This document shows positions 37,367 to 46,632 of a DNA stretch of 64,000 nt, in pieces. The position numbers and the translations under genes were made by a program. The stretch is taken from contig JACQXX010000092.1 of the NCBI GenBank assembly GCA_016208495.1, positions 1-64,000 of the forward strand, written 5' to 3'. Below the pieces are notes generated by a model that was given only the letters and a program-made list of their open reading frames with translations, was not told where the DNA came from and searched no databases. Position 1 is the first letter of the stretch. Every line of letters starts with the position of its first letter. This stretch comes from Acidobacteriota bacterium. GTDB lineage: Bacteria > Acidobacteriota > Blastocatellia > Chloracidobacteriales > Chloracidobacteriaceae.

Positions 37367-40300
37367 TTATGTCTGCAATTTCTGCTCGATCAGCGCCCGG
37401 ATTTCTGCCGAAGGTTCCCGCTGCAAATGGGTTTTCAAACCTTCAAGCGCCTGTGGATCATTAAACGCAATCAGCAGTTTGACCGCTTCCAGGCGAACAT
37501 CGGTATTCCCGTCATTTAAAATCCCCAACATCAATTCAACCACTTTGTCGCTCGACTGGCGGGCCAGTTCCTGCAAGGCGGCAATGCGCACTTGCGGCGT
37601 TGAATCCCGGAGCGCCGCCATCAACATCGGCAGGATTGTCGGGTCGGCGTCTTCGCCAAGCTTGTGAATGATCAAAATTCGCAGTCGGGCATCAGTTTGG
37701 GTCAGCGCATCAACCAGTGCTTTTTTACCCGGCTCCCCAATCGTCACCAGCGCATTGACCAGCGTTTCCGGGCGAACCAGATTTTCAGGAATGCCGTCCT
37801 TGTTGAGTTTCACCGGTGTCAGCAATAGCGTCGTAAGCGACGAAATGACCGTGGGATCTCCGGACCGCCCAAGCGCTTCAATCGCCGCCGTCCGCACCTG
37901 ATCTTCTTTATCTTCCAACCCAGCCAGCAGCACCTGACGCGAAACATCGGTTGGCGGCATAAAGCCAAGTGCGCGAACGGCATCAGCCCGAACACGGGTC
38001 AGCTTGTGCCGCGCCAGCTTGAGCAACGGTTCCCGAGCCGGTTCCCCAATATTTCCAAGCGCAAAAGTCAACCACCAGCGAACGGCAAACCGGTCTTCGA
38101 GTTCAAGCCGCATCAGCAACCGGTCTGTCGCTTTTGGATCACGAAGCTCTCCGATTAAATAGGCCGCCATTGCCCGCACCGGAAGGCGGGTATCTTCAAG
38201 ATAACTCAACAGTTGTTCGGTCGAAGTTGTCAGATTTGTCGTGCGAACGACCTCCATCACCCCAAATCGGGCGCGGCCATCGGCTTTGCCAAACAAGCCG
38301 ACCAGTTCCCCTGGTGAAGTAACCCCAATTTGGACCAGCGATTGCCGGGCGTAGTACCGCACCACAGCCGACGGATCATCCAGCGCAGCCACCAGTGGGG
38401 CCACAGCGCGTTGATCGCGAAACGGCCCCAGAATCCGCGCCACCTGTGCCCGGGCGGTCCAGTTTGGCGTGCGCATCATCTCCAACAAAACCGGCACTGC
38501 CTGGGTGTTTTTCAATTTGGCGAGTGCCGATGCAATTTCAAGGCTCACGGTGGCGTCAGTCGTGGTCTTCAACGCTGCCAGCAACCCGGTGGCGGCCCGG
38601 TTATCACCAATCATCCCGAGGGCTGAAGCCGCCGCTGCCCGCACGGTCAAATCACTGTCGCGCAGAAGTGCCAGCAACGGTTCAATCGCCCGTGTCTCTT
38701 TTAATCCACCCACCACAGTGGCTGCGGTGCGCCGGATCAGACTTTCCGGATCGTTGAGCAATGGGACAATCGCCGAACTCTGCTCGGCTCCGCCAAGCTG
38801 GCTCAATAGCCGCAACGCTTCATAGCGAATCTGCCAGTTTTCCGATTTGAGATCAGCCACCATCCGTTCAGGAGTCACTCCAAACCGTGAAAGCCCGGTT
38901 CTGGCGGCGGTTCGGATTTCCGGCGCCGGGTCTTCAAGACTCACAATCAGCGCATCAATCGCGGTACGATCTTCAACTTTTCCAAGGGCTTCGACAGCCG
39001 CCAGCCGTTGCCGGGTGTCGCTTGATTTGAGCAGTTCGGTCAGTTTGGTCACGGCAGTGGCTTCACCCAGTTGCCCAAGCCAGGCCGTGGCCTCAATGCG
39101 CTGTTCGGCTGAAAGTTCAGCATTCGCCGCCCGACCAGCCAGCACTTCGAGCGTCACATTGAACCGCTCAAGCGCCAGATTGATGGCCTGACGCGGCTTT
39201 TGCTTGTCGTCCAGGCGGGCTGCCAGCAAGGCATCAATCGTTTGTGAGGTCTTGAAATCATCCAACACGGTCAACAGCGCTTCGCGTTCGGGCGGTGGTG
39301 GCTCTTCTTTGAGCCGGACAATGATGAGTTCCGGGAGCGATGAATCGTGGGTGGCACGCAGCATCCGGACCAGAATTTCCCGCGTCGGTGGATCAACATC
39401 CACCAGCGCCTGGAGTAAACCGGGCACTGGAACTTTTTCTCCAAGCGCTTCAAGCGCCGAAGCCGCTGCCTGTCGGTGTGGCGAAGCCGTATCCGCCAAC
39501 AAGGTCAACATCAACGGTCCGGCCAGCGCCTCGCGTTTCGTTGTCCAGTCGACAATCAATTCCTGCTGAACCGCCATCGGATACAGCCCAAAATCCCGAA
39601 TGAGCGCCTCGGTTTCGCCGGTTTCACCTAATTTGTAGCGTGTCAGGGTAAGTTCCCGGTCAAATTCAAGCGATTCACCCCGCCACGAAGTCACCTGATC
39701 TTTCGCTTCAGCCAGCCTGAGATTTCCAACCGCACGGACAAGCTGGAGTTTTCCTTCAACGGTTTTTTCGGTGGCAATCGCCTGCAAGAGCGCGCTTTTT
39801 GCCCGCTCGCCACGCAGGTTTTTGAGTGCCTGTAAGGCCACCAATCGCAGGCTTTCATCTTCGCTGTTCATTGCCGTCAATAACACGTCAATGCGACGCG
39901 AATCTCCGATTTGGCCAAGTGCATACACCACACGCGCCCGTGTATCCCAGGCTTCTTTGCCAAACAATTGAACCAGATCGGGCACGGCAGCCTGGATTTT
40001 GAGCTGTCCCACGGCCTGAACCGCCCGCGCCCGGACAAACCAGTGATCGTCTTTGAGTGCCTGAACCAGTGCCGTGCTCACGGTTGGCGAAACCGTGCCA
40101 AATCCAAGTGAGAACGCCGCTTCGCCCCGGATCATCCAGGCATCGTTCTTGAGTTGCTCCAGCAATATTTTTTCGACTTCGTCACGGGTTTCGGCAGGTC
40201 CGAGGCAATCCTTCAAAAACCGAACGGCGGTCAGACGAATCAGCGGATTGGCATTGCCGACTTCAGCCAGCAGTTCGGCACAGGATTTTTTGGAAAACTG

Positions 40301-40555
40301 AGCCTCGATGGCTTCGAGTTCGGTTTGGGCTTCGGCAGTTTTTGGGGCGGGAGTTGAACGTTTGGAAGGCGTGAGTTCCGTCCCATTTTTCGGACGCGGC
40401 GCAACCGGCGGCTTTTGGGAAGCTGGTTTCTGTGCCCACACCGGATTAACCGTCACAACCAGAAAGCAGGCAAACCCAACCAGTATTCGCCGAATTGTTC
40501 GCCAGAGACGGCTGAACTGAAAAAGACCAGAGGAGTGCAAAGGACGACGTGACAT
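37367..40555 (-). CDS. Exported HEAT-repeat protein
   Basis: A 1062-residue protein. The ATG at 40555 is chosen because the longer frame would run back through folK. An N-terminal hydrophobic segment (ILVGFACFLVVTVNPVWAQ) suggests a signal peptide. A Pro/Lys-rich linker follows, and then more than 25 HEAT or E-Z type repeats to the end (for example AVEALGKVEDRTAIDALIVS; AAASALGMIGDNRAATGLL). Such superhelical proteins are protein-binding scaffolds. No catalytic domain is visible. It lies 19 bp after folK on the same strand and may be cotranscribed with it, though the functions are not obviously linked. Confidence 0.85.
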   Translation of the reverse strand: MSRRPLHSSGLFQFSRLWRTIRRILVGFACFLVVTVNPVWAQKPASQKPPVAPRPKNGTELTPSKRSTPAPKTAEAQTELEAIEAQFSKKSCAELLAEVGNANPLIRLTAVRFLKDCLGPAETRDEVEKILLEQLKNDAWMIRGEAAFSLGFGTVSPTVSTALVQALKDDHWFVRARAVQAVGQLKIQAAVPDLVQLFGKEAWDTRARVVYALGQIGDSRRIDVLLTAMNSEDESLRLVALQALKNLRGERAKSALLQAIATEKTVEGKLQLVRAVGNLRLAEAKDQVTSWRGESLEFDRELTLTRYKLGETGETEALIRDFGLYPMAVQQELIVDWTTKREALAGPLMLTLLADTASPHRQAAASALEALGEKVPVPGLLQALVDVDPPTREILVRMLRATHDSSLPELIIVRLKEEPPPPEREALLTVLDDFKTSQTIDALLAARLDDKQKPRQAINLALERFNVTLEVLAGRAANAELSAEQRIEATAWLGQLGEATAVTKLTELLKSSDTRQRLAAVEALGKVEDRTAIDALIVSLEDPAPEIRTAARTGLSRFGVTPERMVADLKSENWQIRYEALRLLSQLGGAEQSSAIVPLLNDPESLIRRTAATVVGGLKETRAIEPLLALLRDSDLTVRAAAASALGMIGDNRAATGLLAALKTTTDATVSLEIASALAKLKNTQAVPVLLEMMRTPNWTARAQVARILGPFRDQRAVAPLVAALDDPSAVVRYYARQSLVQIGVTSPGELVGLFGKADGRARFGVMEVVRTTNLTTSTEQLLSYLEDTRLPVRAMAAYLIGELRDPKATDRLLMRLELEDRFAVRWWLTFALGNIGEPAREPLLKLARHKLTRVRADAVRALGFMPPTDVSRQVLLAGLEDKEDQVRTAAIEALGRSGDPTVISSLTTLLLTPVKLNKDGIPENLVRPETLVNALVTIGEPGKKALVDALTQTDARLRILIIHKLGEDADPTILPMLMAALRDSTPQVRIAALQELARQSSDKVVELMLGILNDGNTDVRLEAVKLLIAFNDPQALEGLKTHLQREPSAEIRALIEQKLQT

Positions 40556-40574
40556 CACAGAAAAACAACTTCTT

Positions 40575-41102
40575 TCAGCAGAATAAATCGTCTGCCACCC
40601 GCCGCACGATTGACTCATCCTCAAGCTCGGAAAGCAAGGTGCGAAATGACTTGCCCAGCCCTGGGTGAATCGCATCCGGGCACAGATCACACAGCGGTTC
40701 CAGAACAAACCGCCGCAGGTGCAAACGTGGGTGCGGCAGTGTCAACCAGACACCGTCGCGGTGTTCGTCACATGTAACATAGTGCTGGGCATTTCGACAA
40801 AGCAGCAAATCAAGGTCGAGCGTCCGCGCGCCCTTGGGAACGGTGCGAACCCGGCCAAATTCAGTTTCCAGTGCCAGGCAGTCAGCCAGAAAACCAAAGG
40901 GTGAAACTGGCTCAGAAAAAGTCAATTCCACCACCGTGTTCAAGAACCAGGGTTGATCAAGGTAGTCAACCGGCTCCGTTTCATACCATCCAGCCACCCG
41001 GCCAGCGACTCCTGGGCGGGCACACAACCGCTCAATCGCCGCCTGAAGCAACATTATTCGATCACCCAAATTTGACCCAAGTCCAAGGAAGATGATTTGC
41101 AT
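40575..41102 (-). CDS. folK: 2-amino-4-hydroxy-6-hydroxymethyldihydropteridine pyrophosphokinase
   Basis: FolK transfers pyrophosphate from ATP to the pterin in folate synthesis. The 175-residue protein has the normal length for the family. It shows the N-terminal GLGSNLGDR motif, the HPPK signature VPKGARTLDLDLLL with the conserved Asp pair that binds magnesium, and LPHPRLHLRRFVLEPL. ATG at 41102 is used instead of the TTG three codons upstream. No strong ribosome binding site is seen. No other folate genes are nearby; the next gene downstream is the HEAT protein. Confidence 0.95.
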   Translation of the reverse strand: MQIIFLGLGSNLGDRIMLLQAAIERLCARPGVAGRVAGWYETEPVDYLDQPWFLNTVVELTFSEPVSPFGFLADCLALETEFGRVRTVPKGARTLDLDLLLCRNAQHYVTCDEHRDGVWLTLPHPRLHLRRFVLEPLCDLCPDAIHPGLGKSFRTLLSELEDESIVRRVADDLFC

Positions 41103-41379
41103 AAGAAACAAGGTAAGCGAGTAGCAAATGGTGAGAGACCTAAATATTGACCTCTTCTCCAGTTTTGGTCACAAATGCGGTTGGTTGAGACCAAATGAAA
41201 GGACATAAAGGACATAAAGGACGAAAAGGACCAGATGGAAGTCAGTTTTGTTCTCACGAAGGCTCAATTTCGGTGAATTTCGATTCCGCTCAATGACCTG
41301 GCCGCTGTCTGGTCACGAGGTGTGTCTCGACCTGGCCGATACTGATCTTTCAACAAAGTGGTGTTATTTTGGGCGAAAT

Positions 41380-41430
41380 TGAGGCCACTCTCAATTCTTC
41401 ATTCTCAATTCTTCATTCTTCATTCTAAGT
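41380..41430. repeat. TTCATTC heptamer array
   Basis: TCAATTC/TTCATTC units form a short tandem array ending in AAGTTGGTATTAG. It lies just past the stop of the minus-strand permease gene. The same heptamer appears at 59683-59764, and a similar TGGTATTA ending occurs at 5708. Confidence 0.7.
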
Positions 41431-41435
41431 TGGTA

Positions 41436-43214
41436 TTAGTGCTCAACCTCCAATCGTTCCAGACTTTCAACGGCATAGACGAGTGTTCCCCAACTAACCA
41501 CGCCAGTGAGAATCAGGCAACATCCCCATCCAAGCACATTCAACCAGATTTCAAATTGGGGGAAAGCCTGCCCCAGCGCGGCAAATCCCATCACGGCAGC
41601 AAAGGCAAATCCAATGTAGGTCAAAAGAAGGAGCGGGGTTAAGCATCCGGCTTTCACCGTGGCCTGCTGCTGTGGATTTTCCCAGTCCAGTTTTGGGAAG
41701 ATGGCATGCAAACCAATCACGATGCTGGTGGCGCCAATCCCAATCACGTAAATCAATCCAAGCGAAGTCAGGACCTCGGTCAAACTCCCTTGGCGCAGGG
41801 CCGAAAACAAAAGGATAAAAAATGTTCCAATCACCGGGTATGGCAGATAAGCCAGGAGGAATTTCCCAAACAGCACCTGCCAGGCTGAGAGTGGTGCCAC
41901 TTTGAGTTGCCAATACCCTTTGCCTTCGCGATTGACTCCGGGTCCGAGGGCACCGGAAAGCGAGCTACACAGAAAGAAGGTAATTCCGGTTGTGCCAATC
42001 CGCTGAAAAACTCGGGCGAGGTCACCCCGATGATCACTTACGCCAAAATCTCCGGTCACAAGCTGGTACATCCAAAAAAGTGCCAGCAGGAGCGGAATAA
42101 TCAGATTCTGCAAATTGCGGAAATCACGAATAATCAGCCGCAGGTCTTTATATACAATCGCTCGTGAACCGGCTGGAATGATCCGAAGGATCACATTTTT
42201 CAGCCGGATTGGGAAAGTTTCGTGGGTCTCAAGTCGTAACTGGTCAGAGGTAACCAGCTTTGCTGGTCGGCGGCGCCCGCCAACCGCAATGTTTGACCAA
42301 CCGGTGTAATACAACCGTTCCGTCACCCACAAACACACCAGAAAAACACCCGCCGACACGCCAAAAAAGAGCCCTCCATACAAAATCAGGGCGACCGGGT
42401 GATGGTTCCCTGCCGCAACCAGCGTCCGGCCAGCCCAGCTCGACGGGAGCATCCACGAATCCAGCCAGTTGATCGCAGCCAGTGCCTGTTGGGCGCGTTG
42501 TGGGCCAATTGCCCGAGGCGCAAGCTGCGACAGCATAAAGATGACAATCCCGATGAACCCGCCAATGGCTGCCACCAGTTCCTGTACCCGATGGGCTGGA
42601 ATGACACGGACAATCCCCATGACACCAATGGCCCCCAGACCAGCCGGCAGCAGCGGAATGGAATACACCACCAGTGGAGTCACCACAAAATAGAGCCAGC
42701 CAAAGTCCATTCCAACGCCATATCCCCAGGCCAGCGGCAGCAGAAAAATGGTCAATAACAGATATGACATCTGTAACCCGCTGAAAAACTTGATCACAAA
42801 CACCGCTCGCATCGGGACGGGAGCCACCAGCAGCATCTCCATATCCCCTGACAGGTACAGGGCCGAAAGAATGCTGACCACACTGGTTAAGAGCAACAAG
42901 ACCAGCACAAAAAAGAAGATCCCGCTCGGGAGCGCCTCCAATGCCATCAAAATATCAAGACTTGTGATGGGTTGAAGTTCGACTGGCCCACGAGTGGCGG
43001 TCCGCTCCAGAACAGCATCAAAATGAGGATTGTGGAGTGCTTTGACCGTCAGACCAATTACACTTTTTGAAACCCAGAACGCCGTGACCGCCCCGACCAG
43101 TGAAATGGCAATCACAAACACGGCGCCAGCCTTTCGCCCCAAACCACCTCTCCAAAAGGTGTTTCGGGCAACCAGCAACCGCATATGAAAAATGACCCAA
43201 ATGGCGTTGAACAT
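41436..43214 (-). CDS. ABC-type exporter permease
   Basis: A 592-residue integral membrane protein with about a dozen hydrophobic segments (VFVIAISLVGAVTAFWV; IFFFVLVLLLLTSVVSIL; LLYIGFAFAAVMGF-like stretches). It resembles the putative ABC-2 exporter family that acts with a separate ATPase. No ATPase gene is next to it. ATG at 43214 is preferred because the longer frame adds residues encoded by the GGGGTTC array (PRTPNPEPRTPNP). Met at 43184 is another possibility, since no ribosome binding site marks the start. The substrate is unknown. Confidence 0.7.
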   Translation of the reverse strand: MFNAIWVIFHMRLLVARNTFWRGGLGRKAGAVFVIAISLVGAVTAFWVSKSVIGLTVKALHNPHFDAVLERTATRGPVELQPITSLDILMALEALPSGIFFFVLVLLLLTSVVSILSALYLSGDMEMLLVAPVPMRAVFVIKFFSGLQMSYLLLTIFLLPLAWGYGVGMDFGWLYFVVTPLVVYSIPLLPAGLGAIGVMGIVRVIPAHRVQELVAAIGGFIGIVIFMLSQLAPRAIGPQRAQQALAAINWLDSWMLPSSWAGRTLVAAGNHHPVALILYGGLFFGVSAGVFLVCLWVTERLYYTGWSNIAVGGRRRPAKLVTSDQLRLETHETFPIRLKNVILRIIPAGSRAIVYKDLRLIIRDFRNLQNLIIPLLLALFWMYQLVTGDFGVSDHRGDLARVFQRIGTTGITFFLCSSLSGALGPGVNREGKGYWQLKVAPLSAWQVLFGKFLLAYLPYPVIGTFFILLFSALRQGSLTEVLTSLGLIYVIGIGATSIVIGLHAIFPKLDWENPQQQATVKAGCLTPLLLLTYIGFAFAAVMGFAALGQAFPQFEIWLNVLGWGCCLILTGVVSWGTLVYAVESLERLEVEH

Positions 43215-43217
43215 AGG

Positions 43218-43397
43218 AAAGAGGGGGTTCGGGGTTCGGGGTTCGGGGTTCGGGGTTCGGGGTTGGGTTCGGGGTTTTCGAAGGAGGGCGCGGTTCAAAG
43301 CAACAGCGCCTTTACTTCACCCTGTCACGTTGTCACCTTGTCACCCTGTCACTCTGTCACTTTGTCACCCTGTCACTCTGTCACTTTGTCATTCAAA
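43218..43397. repeat. GGGGTTC heptamer array and TGTCACYY octamer array
   Basis: About seven GGGGTTC units (43224-43276) are followed by TTCGAAGG and then, from about 43320, by ten TGTCACYY octamers that enter the 3' end of rsmA. The heptamer end lies at the permease start, so the whole junction between two same-strand genes is repeat DNA. Confidence 0.9.
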
Positions 43398-44206
43398 CAG
43401 GCTGCCAGTCGGGCAAAGTCTTGGACGGAAAGCGTTTCGGCACGCTGTTGTGGGTCAATACCGGCCTGGCGTAGACAGTTGTCGAGTTGCGAACGATCTC
43501 CTGGAATCAGAGCTGCCAGCGCATTGCTCAGGGTCTTGCGCCGCTGGCTAAACGCCGCACTGGCCGTTCGAAAAAACCAGTCTTCGTGTTGTGGAGCAAT
43601 CAGCGGCACGGGCCGAGGAGTGAGTTTGACAATGGATGACCACACCTTGGGGGGTGGAGAAAAGGCACCTGGAGGGACGTCAAACAGATGTTTGATCTCA
43701 CAGTAAGCCTGGAGAATAACCGAAAAATAGCCATAGGTTTTATTTCCTGGCCGGCTGCTAATGCGTTCCACGACTTCACGTTGCAACATCACCGTCATAT
43801 CAGCAAACAAATCGCGATGCGCGACCAGTCGTTCCAAAATCGGAGAGGACAGATTGTAAGGCAGATTGGCGACAACACGCGTCACGGTGGGAGAGAATGT
43901 CAATTCTGTGCAGGCTGAAGTGAGCACCTCAGGGAGATTGCAACTCAAAATATCAGCGTGATGAATCACAAATCGGGTGTTTGAAAAGGTGATCCGAAGA
44001 TAATCCGCCAGTTCTTGATCCAGTTCAACCGCGACCACGCCTCCAGCAACAGTAACCAGTTTCTGAGTCATGGCCCCTCGCCCAGGTCCGATTTCGAGAA
44101 CCAGAGTTTCGCTATCAACACCAGCAGCAGCCACAATTCGATCCACAACACGTTGATCGCGAAGAAAATGCTGGCCAAGGCTTTTACGGGGAGGACGAAA
44201 ATTCAT
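43373..44206 (-). CDS. rsmA: 16S rRNA dimethyladenosine transferase
   Basis: RsmA (KsgA) dimethylates two adjacent adenosines near the 3' end of 16S rRNA late in small-subunit assembly. The 277-residue protein shows the family opening KSLGQHFLRD, AdoMet motif VLEIGPGRGAMTQKL, and catalytic motif NLPYNLSSPI. ATG at 44206 gives the standard N-terminus; the longer frame is translated repeat DNA. The last six codons (NDKVTE) and the stop lie inside the octamer array at 43320-43397, as in the TPR gene at 348-1409. The leader is also repeat DNA. Confidence 0.95.
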   Translation of the reverse strand: MNFRPPRKSLGQHFLRDQRVVDRIVAAAGVDSETLVLEIGPGRGAMTQKLVTVAGGVVAVELDQELADYLRITFSNTRFVIHHADILSCNLPEVLTSACTELTFSPTVTRVVANLPYNLSSPILERLVAHRDLFADMTVMLQREVVERISSRPGNKTYGYFSVILQAYCEIKHLFDVPPGAFSPPPKVWSSIVKLTPRPVPLIAPQHEDWFFRTASAAFSQRRKTLSNALAALIPGDRSQLDNCLRQAGIDPQQRAETLSVQDFARLAACLNDKVTE

Positions 44207-44207
44207 G

Positions 44208-44362
44208 GGCTGAAAAACCTCGGGCTGAGGGCTGAAGAAACCAGGGCTGAAGACTCGCAAGCTCGGGGCTGAAGAAAACGGGCTCAATACCCTTAACCCC
44301 AAGTCTTCAGCCCGACTTCTTCAGCCCTAAGCCCTAAGCCCTAAGCCCTGGTTTGTTCAGCC
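44208..44362. repeat. GGGCTGA / CCCTAAG repeat element
   Basis: Several GGGCTGAAG units at 44208-44280 are mirrored by CTTCAGCCC and CCCTAAG units at 44310-44350, giving an inverted-arm layout between the Rieske gene and rsmA. The rsmA leader would be transcribed from it. Confidence 0.75.
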
Positions 44363-44373
44363 TCAGTCTTCAG

Positions 44374-44676
44374 TTACACTTCGACAAAGACAGCTCCGTC
44401 TTCAACTTTTACCGGAAATGCTTTGATGTCGTCATTGCCCCGAACAACATGGCCCGTACACACATCAAATTTCCACCCGTGGGTGGTACACATCAGCAAG
44501 TTACCTTTCAGGATCCCAGTCACAAGCGGTGCTCCCTGATGCGAGCAGACGTTTTCGACGGCATATACAGTGCCATCAACCTGTACCAGGACAATCGAAG
44601 TCCCGCCAGCAGATACAGCTTTCTTTTTCCCTGGTTCGATTTCATCAACCATTGCAACTTTAATCCATTCTGACAC
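44374..44676 (-). CDS. Rieske [2Fe-2S] ferredoxin
   Basis: A 100-residue Rieske-type electron carrier. The cluster-binding motifs are CSHQG and CTTHGWKFD, giving the Cys-x-His ... Cys-x2-His pattern with about 17 residues between. GTG at 44676 is chosen over the upstream ATG: GGGGGAG lies 5 bases before it and the longer N-terminus is translated repeat DNA. Its size matches ferredoxin components of dioxygenases or NirD-like proteins. No oxygenase subunit is nearby, so its redox partner is unknown. Confidence 0.9.
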   Translation of the reverse strand: MSEWIKVAMVDEIEPGKKKAVSAGGTSIVLVQVDGTVYAVENVCSHQGAPLVTGILKGNLLMCTTHGWKFDVCTGHVVRGNDDIKAFPVKVEDGAVFVEV

Positions 44677-44709
44677 GGGCACTCCCCCTTTATAAATTTC
44701 TTGATTGCA

Positions 44710-44865
44710 AGTGAAGAGAAGACTTCGGATTGAAAATTTCGGGCTCAGGGCGATTGAAGGGATGAGGGATGAGGGATAAAGGATGAAAGAAAACCAATTC
44801 TTCAGCCCCAAGCCCAATGTCTTCAGCCCGCTTTCTTCCGCTCCAAGCCCGAGGATTTTTCAGCC
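44710..44865. repeat. GGATGAG / CTTCAGCCC repeat element
   Basis: GGGATGA units (about 44757-44785) are followed by AAACCAATTCTTCAGCCC and further CTTCAGCCC and AAGCCC units. The arrangement, including GGCGATTGAAGGGATGAG, is closely repeated at 57131-57245 and partly at 46925-47105. It fills the gap between pilT and the Rieske gene. Confidence 0.8.
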
Positions 44866-46632
44866 CTATGAATTGGCATTGCCACCCTGCTGGGCGGAAG
44901 GATTCAGGAATGAAAGGTCCATATTGGCGCGCTTGAGCATGGTTTCGAAATTACCTTTGTCAACCGCCTTCATATAGGCTTCCTGCGGTTCAACAAGCCG
45001 ACGGCGTACCAGATCAAAGAGGGCATCATTGAGGAGCACATTTCCTTTTAGCTTTCCAGTTTGCATCGCCGATTGAATCTGGAAGGTTTTCCCTTCACGA
45101 ATCAGATTGGAAACCCCGGAATCAATGATCAGGACTTCGAGTGCGGCGATACGCCCGCCACCTTTCTTTTTACACAATGTCTGTGCAATGACCCCTTTAA
45201 GTGATTCAGAGAGCATCACCCGGATTTGTGCCTGCCGGTCAGCCGGAAACTGGTCAATGATCCGGTCCACGGTGGACGGTGCGGTTGAAGTATGCAGCGT
45301 TCCAAACACAAGGTGGCCGGTTTCAGCCGTTTCAATCGCAATCGCAATCGTTTCCAGGTCGCGCATTTCGCCGACCAGGACAATATCTGGATCTTCGCGC
45401 AACGCGGCCCGCAACGCATCTTTAAAAGAAGACGTGTGGTTGTGGACTTCGCGCTGGTTAATCAGACACTTTTTGTTTTCGTGGGTAAATTCAATCGGGT
45501 CTTCAATCGTGATGATATGGTCACTCCGGTTGCGATTGACATAGTCAACCATGGCACACAGTGTCGTTGACTTACCGCTTCCGGTCGGGCCAGTAACCAC
45601 CACCAGTCCTTTGGTCAAATAACATAACTTGAGAATTTCAGGCGACAACCCCAGGGTTTCGGCGGTCAGAATTTTGCTTGGAATGACCCGGAACACTCCA
45701 CCCATCCCTTTGCGATCACGAAAGATGTTACAGCGGAACCGCGCGATGGTGCCATACTCATAGGCAAAGTCGGTGTCGTTGCGGCGGCTGAATTCCTCAC
45801 GGTTTTTATCGGGCATCAACTCCCACAGCATCCGTTCGGTGTCCTCTGGCGTGAGGGCATCGGTAAATCCTTCCATGACAACCATATCCCCATCCAGCCG
45901 CAACATTGGCGGCGCAGAGGTGGACAGATGCAGGTCCGACGCTTTGAGATCAAGCTGCTTTTGAAAAAATTTATCCATTTCCAGCGGCCCCTGACGACGC
46001 GGCCCGCTTGTCGTCGTTGGGCGCAAGGTCGGAGGTGAGGAAAATCCACCTGGCGGAGTTGGGGTCCGCGGCTGCATCGGTGGCGGAACCGGCTGCTGTG
46101 AAAAATGCGACGGAGGTTGAGGCGGTGTTGGTAATGGTGTCTGAGGTGGTCGAAAACTCGAAGCGGACGGTGCGGATGGTGGTGCCAGACCACCTGGGGG
46201 TGAGGAAGATGAATAGGCCACGCCACCTGAAGGCGCCGGGGAAGGATAGCCAGAGGGGGCACGTGGCGCAGTGGGTGCTGACATCGGCGGGGGTACCGGC
46301 GCGGGTGCCGTACCAACTGGACCGCCACCCAATGGACGGAACGTCACTTTCATCGCCCCGCCTTCTTTCGATACCGTTACGTCAAACGGGCCGGCGCCGG
46401 AAACATTGACCTGAAACTGGGTCGTCGGCTGACTCATCAGCGCGGCTTTTTTATCCTCCGGAATAATCGGGGACAAGAGCTTAAAAATATCAAATGGACT
46501 CAGTTGTGTTCGAGTCAGGTCAGTAATTCCAGAGGAATTCATGACGATTGGATGTTTCCCAGCTTGCAAAACTAATTGATCCGCTCCAGCCATGCGCGGA
46601 TCACGCAAAAGGCTTTCAATGCTTGCGACCAT
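44866..46632 (-). CDS. pilT: PilT-type twitching motility ATPase with extra N-terminal domain
   Basis: A 588-residue hexameric ATPase of the PilT branch, which powers pilus retraction. The C-terminal 370 residues are the PilT core: LKASDLHLSTSAPPMLRLDG, Walker A GPTGSGKST (Lys354), IEDPIEF, Walker B-like PDIVLVGEMRD, and GHLVFGTLHT. Before it lie about 100 residues of unfamiliar sequence and a Pro/Ala/Ser-rich linker (about 105-220). This is unlike typical PilT proteins of 340-380 residues. ATG at 46632 has GAGGG about 6 bases upstream. No other pilus gene is in the window. Confidence 0.9.
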   Translation of the reverse strand: MVASIESLLRDPRMAGADQLVLQAGKHPIVMNSSGITDLTRTQLSPFDIFKLLSPIIPEDKKAALMSQPTTQFQVNVSGAGPFDVTVSKEGGAMKVTFRPLGGGPVGTAPAPVPPPMSAPTAPRAPSGYPSPAPSGGVAYSSSSPPGGLAPPSAPSASSFRPPQTPLPTPPQPPSHFSQQPVPPPMQPRTPTPPGGFSSPPTLRPTTTSGPRRQGPLEMDKFFQKQLDLKASDLHLSTSAPPMLRLDGDMVVMEGFTDALTPEDTERMLWELMPDKNREEFSRRNDTDFAYEYGTIARFRCNIFRDRKGMGGVFRVIPSKILTAETLGLSPEILKLCYLTKGLVVVTGPTGSGKSTTLCAMVDYVNRNRSDHIITIEDPIEFTHENKKCLINQREVHNHTSSFKDALRAALREDPDIVLVGEMRDLETIAIAIETAETGHLVFGTLHTSTAPSTVDRIIDQFPADRQAQIRVMLSESLKGVIAQTLCKKKGGGRIAALEVLIIDSGVSNLIREGKTFQIQSAMQTGKLKGNVLLNDALFDLVRRRLVEPQEAYMKAVDKGNFETMLKRANMDLSFLNPSAQQGGNANS

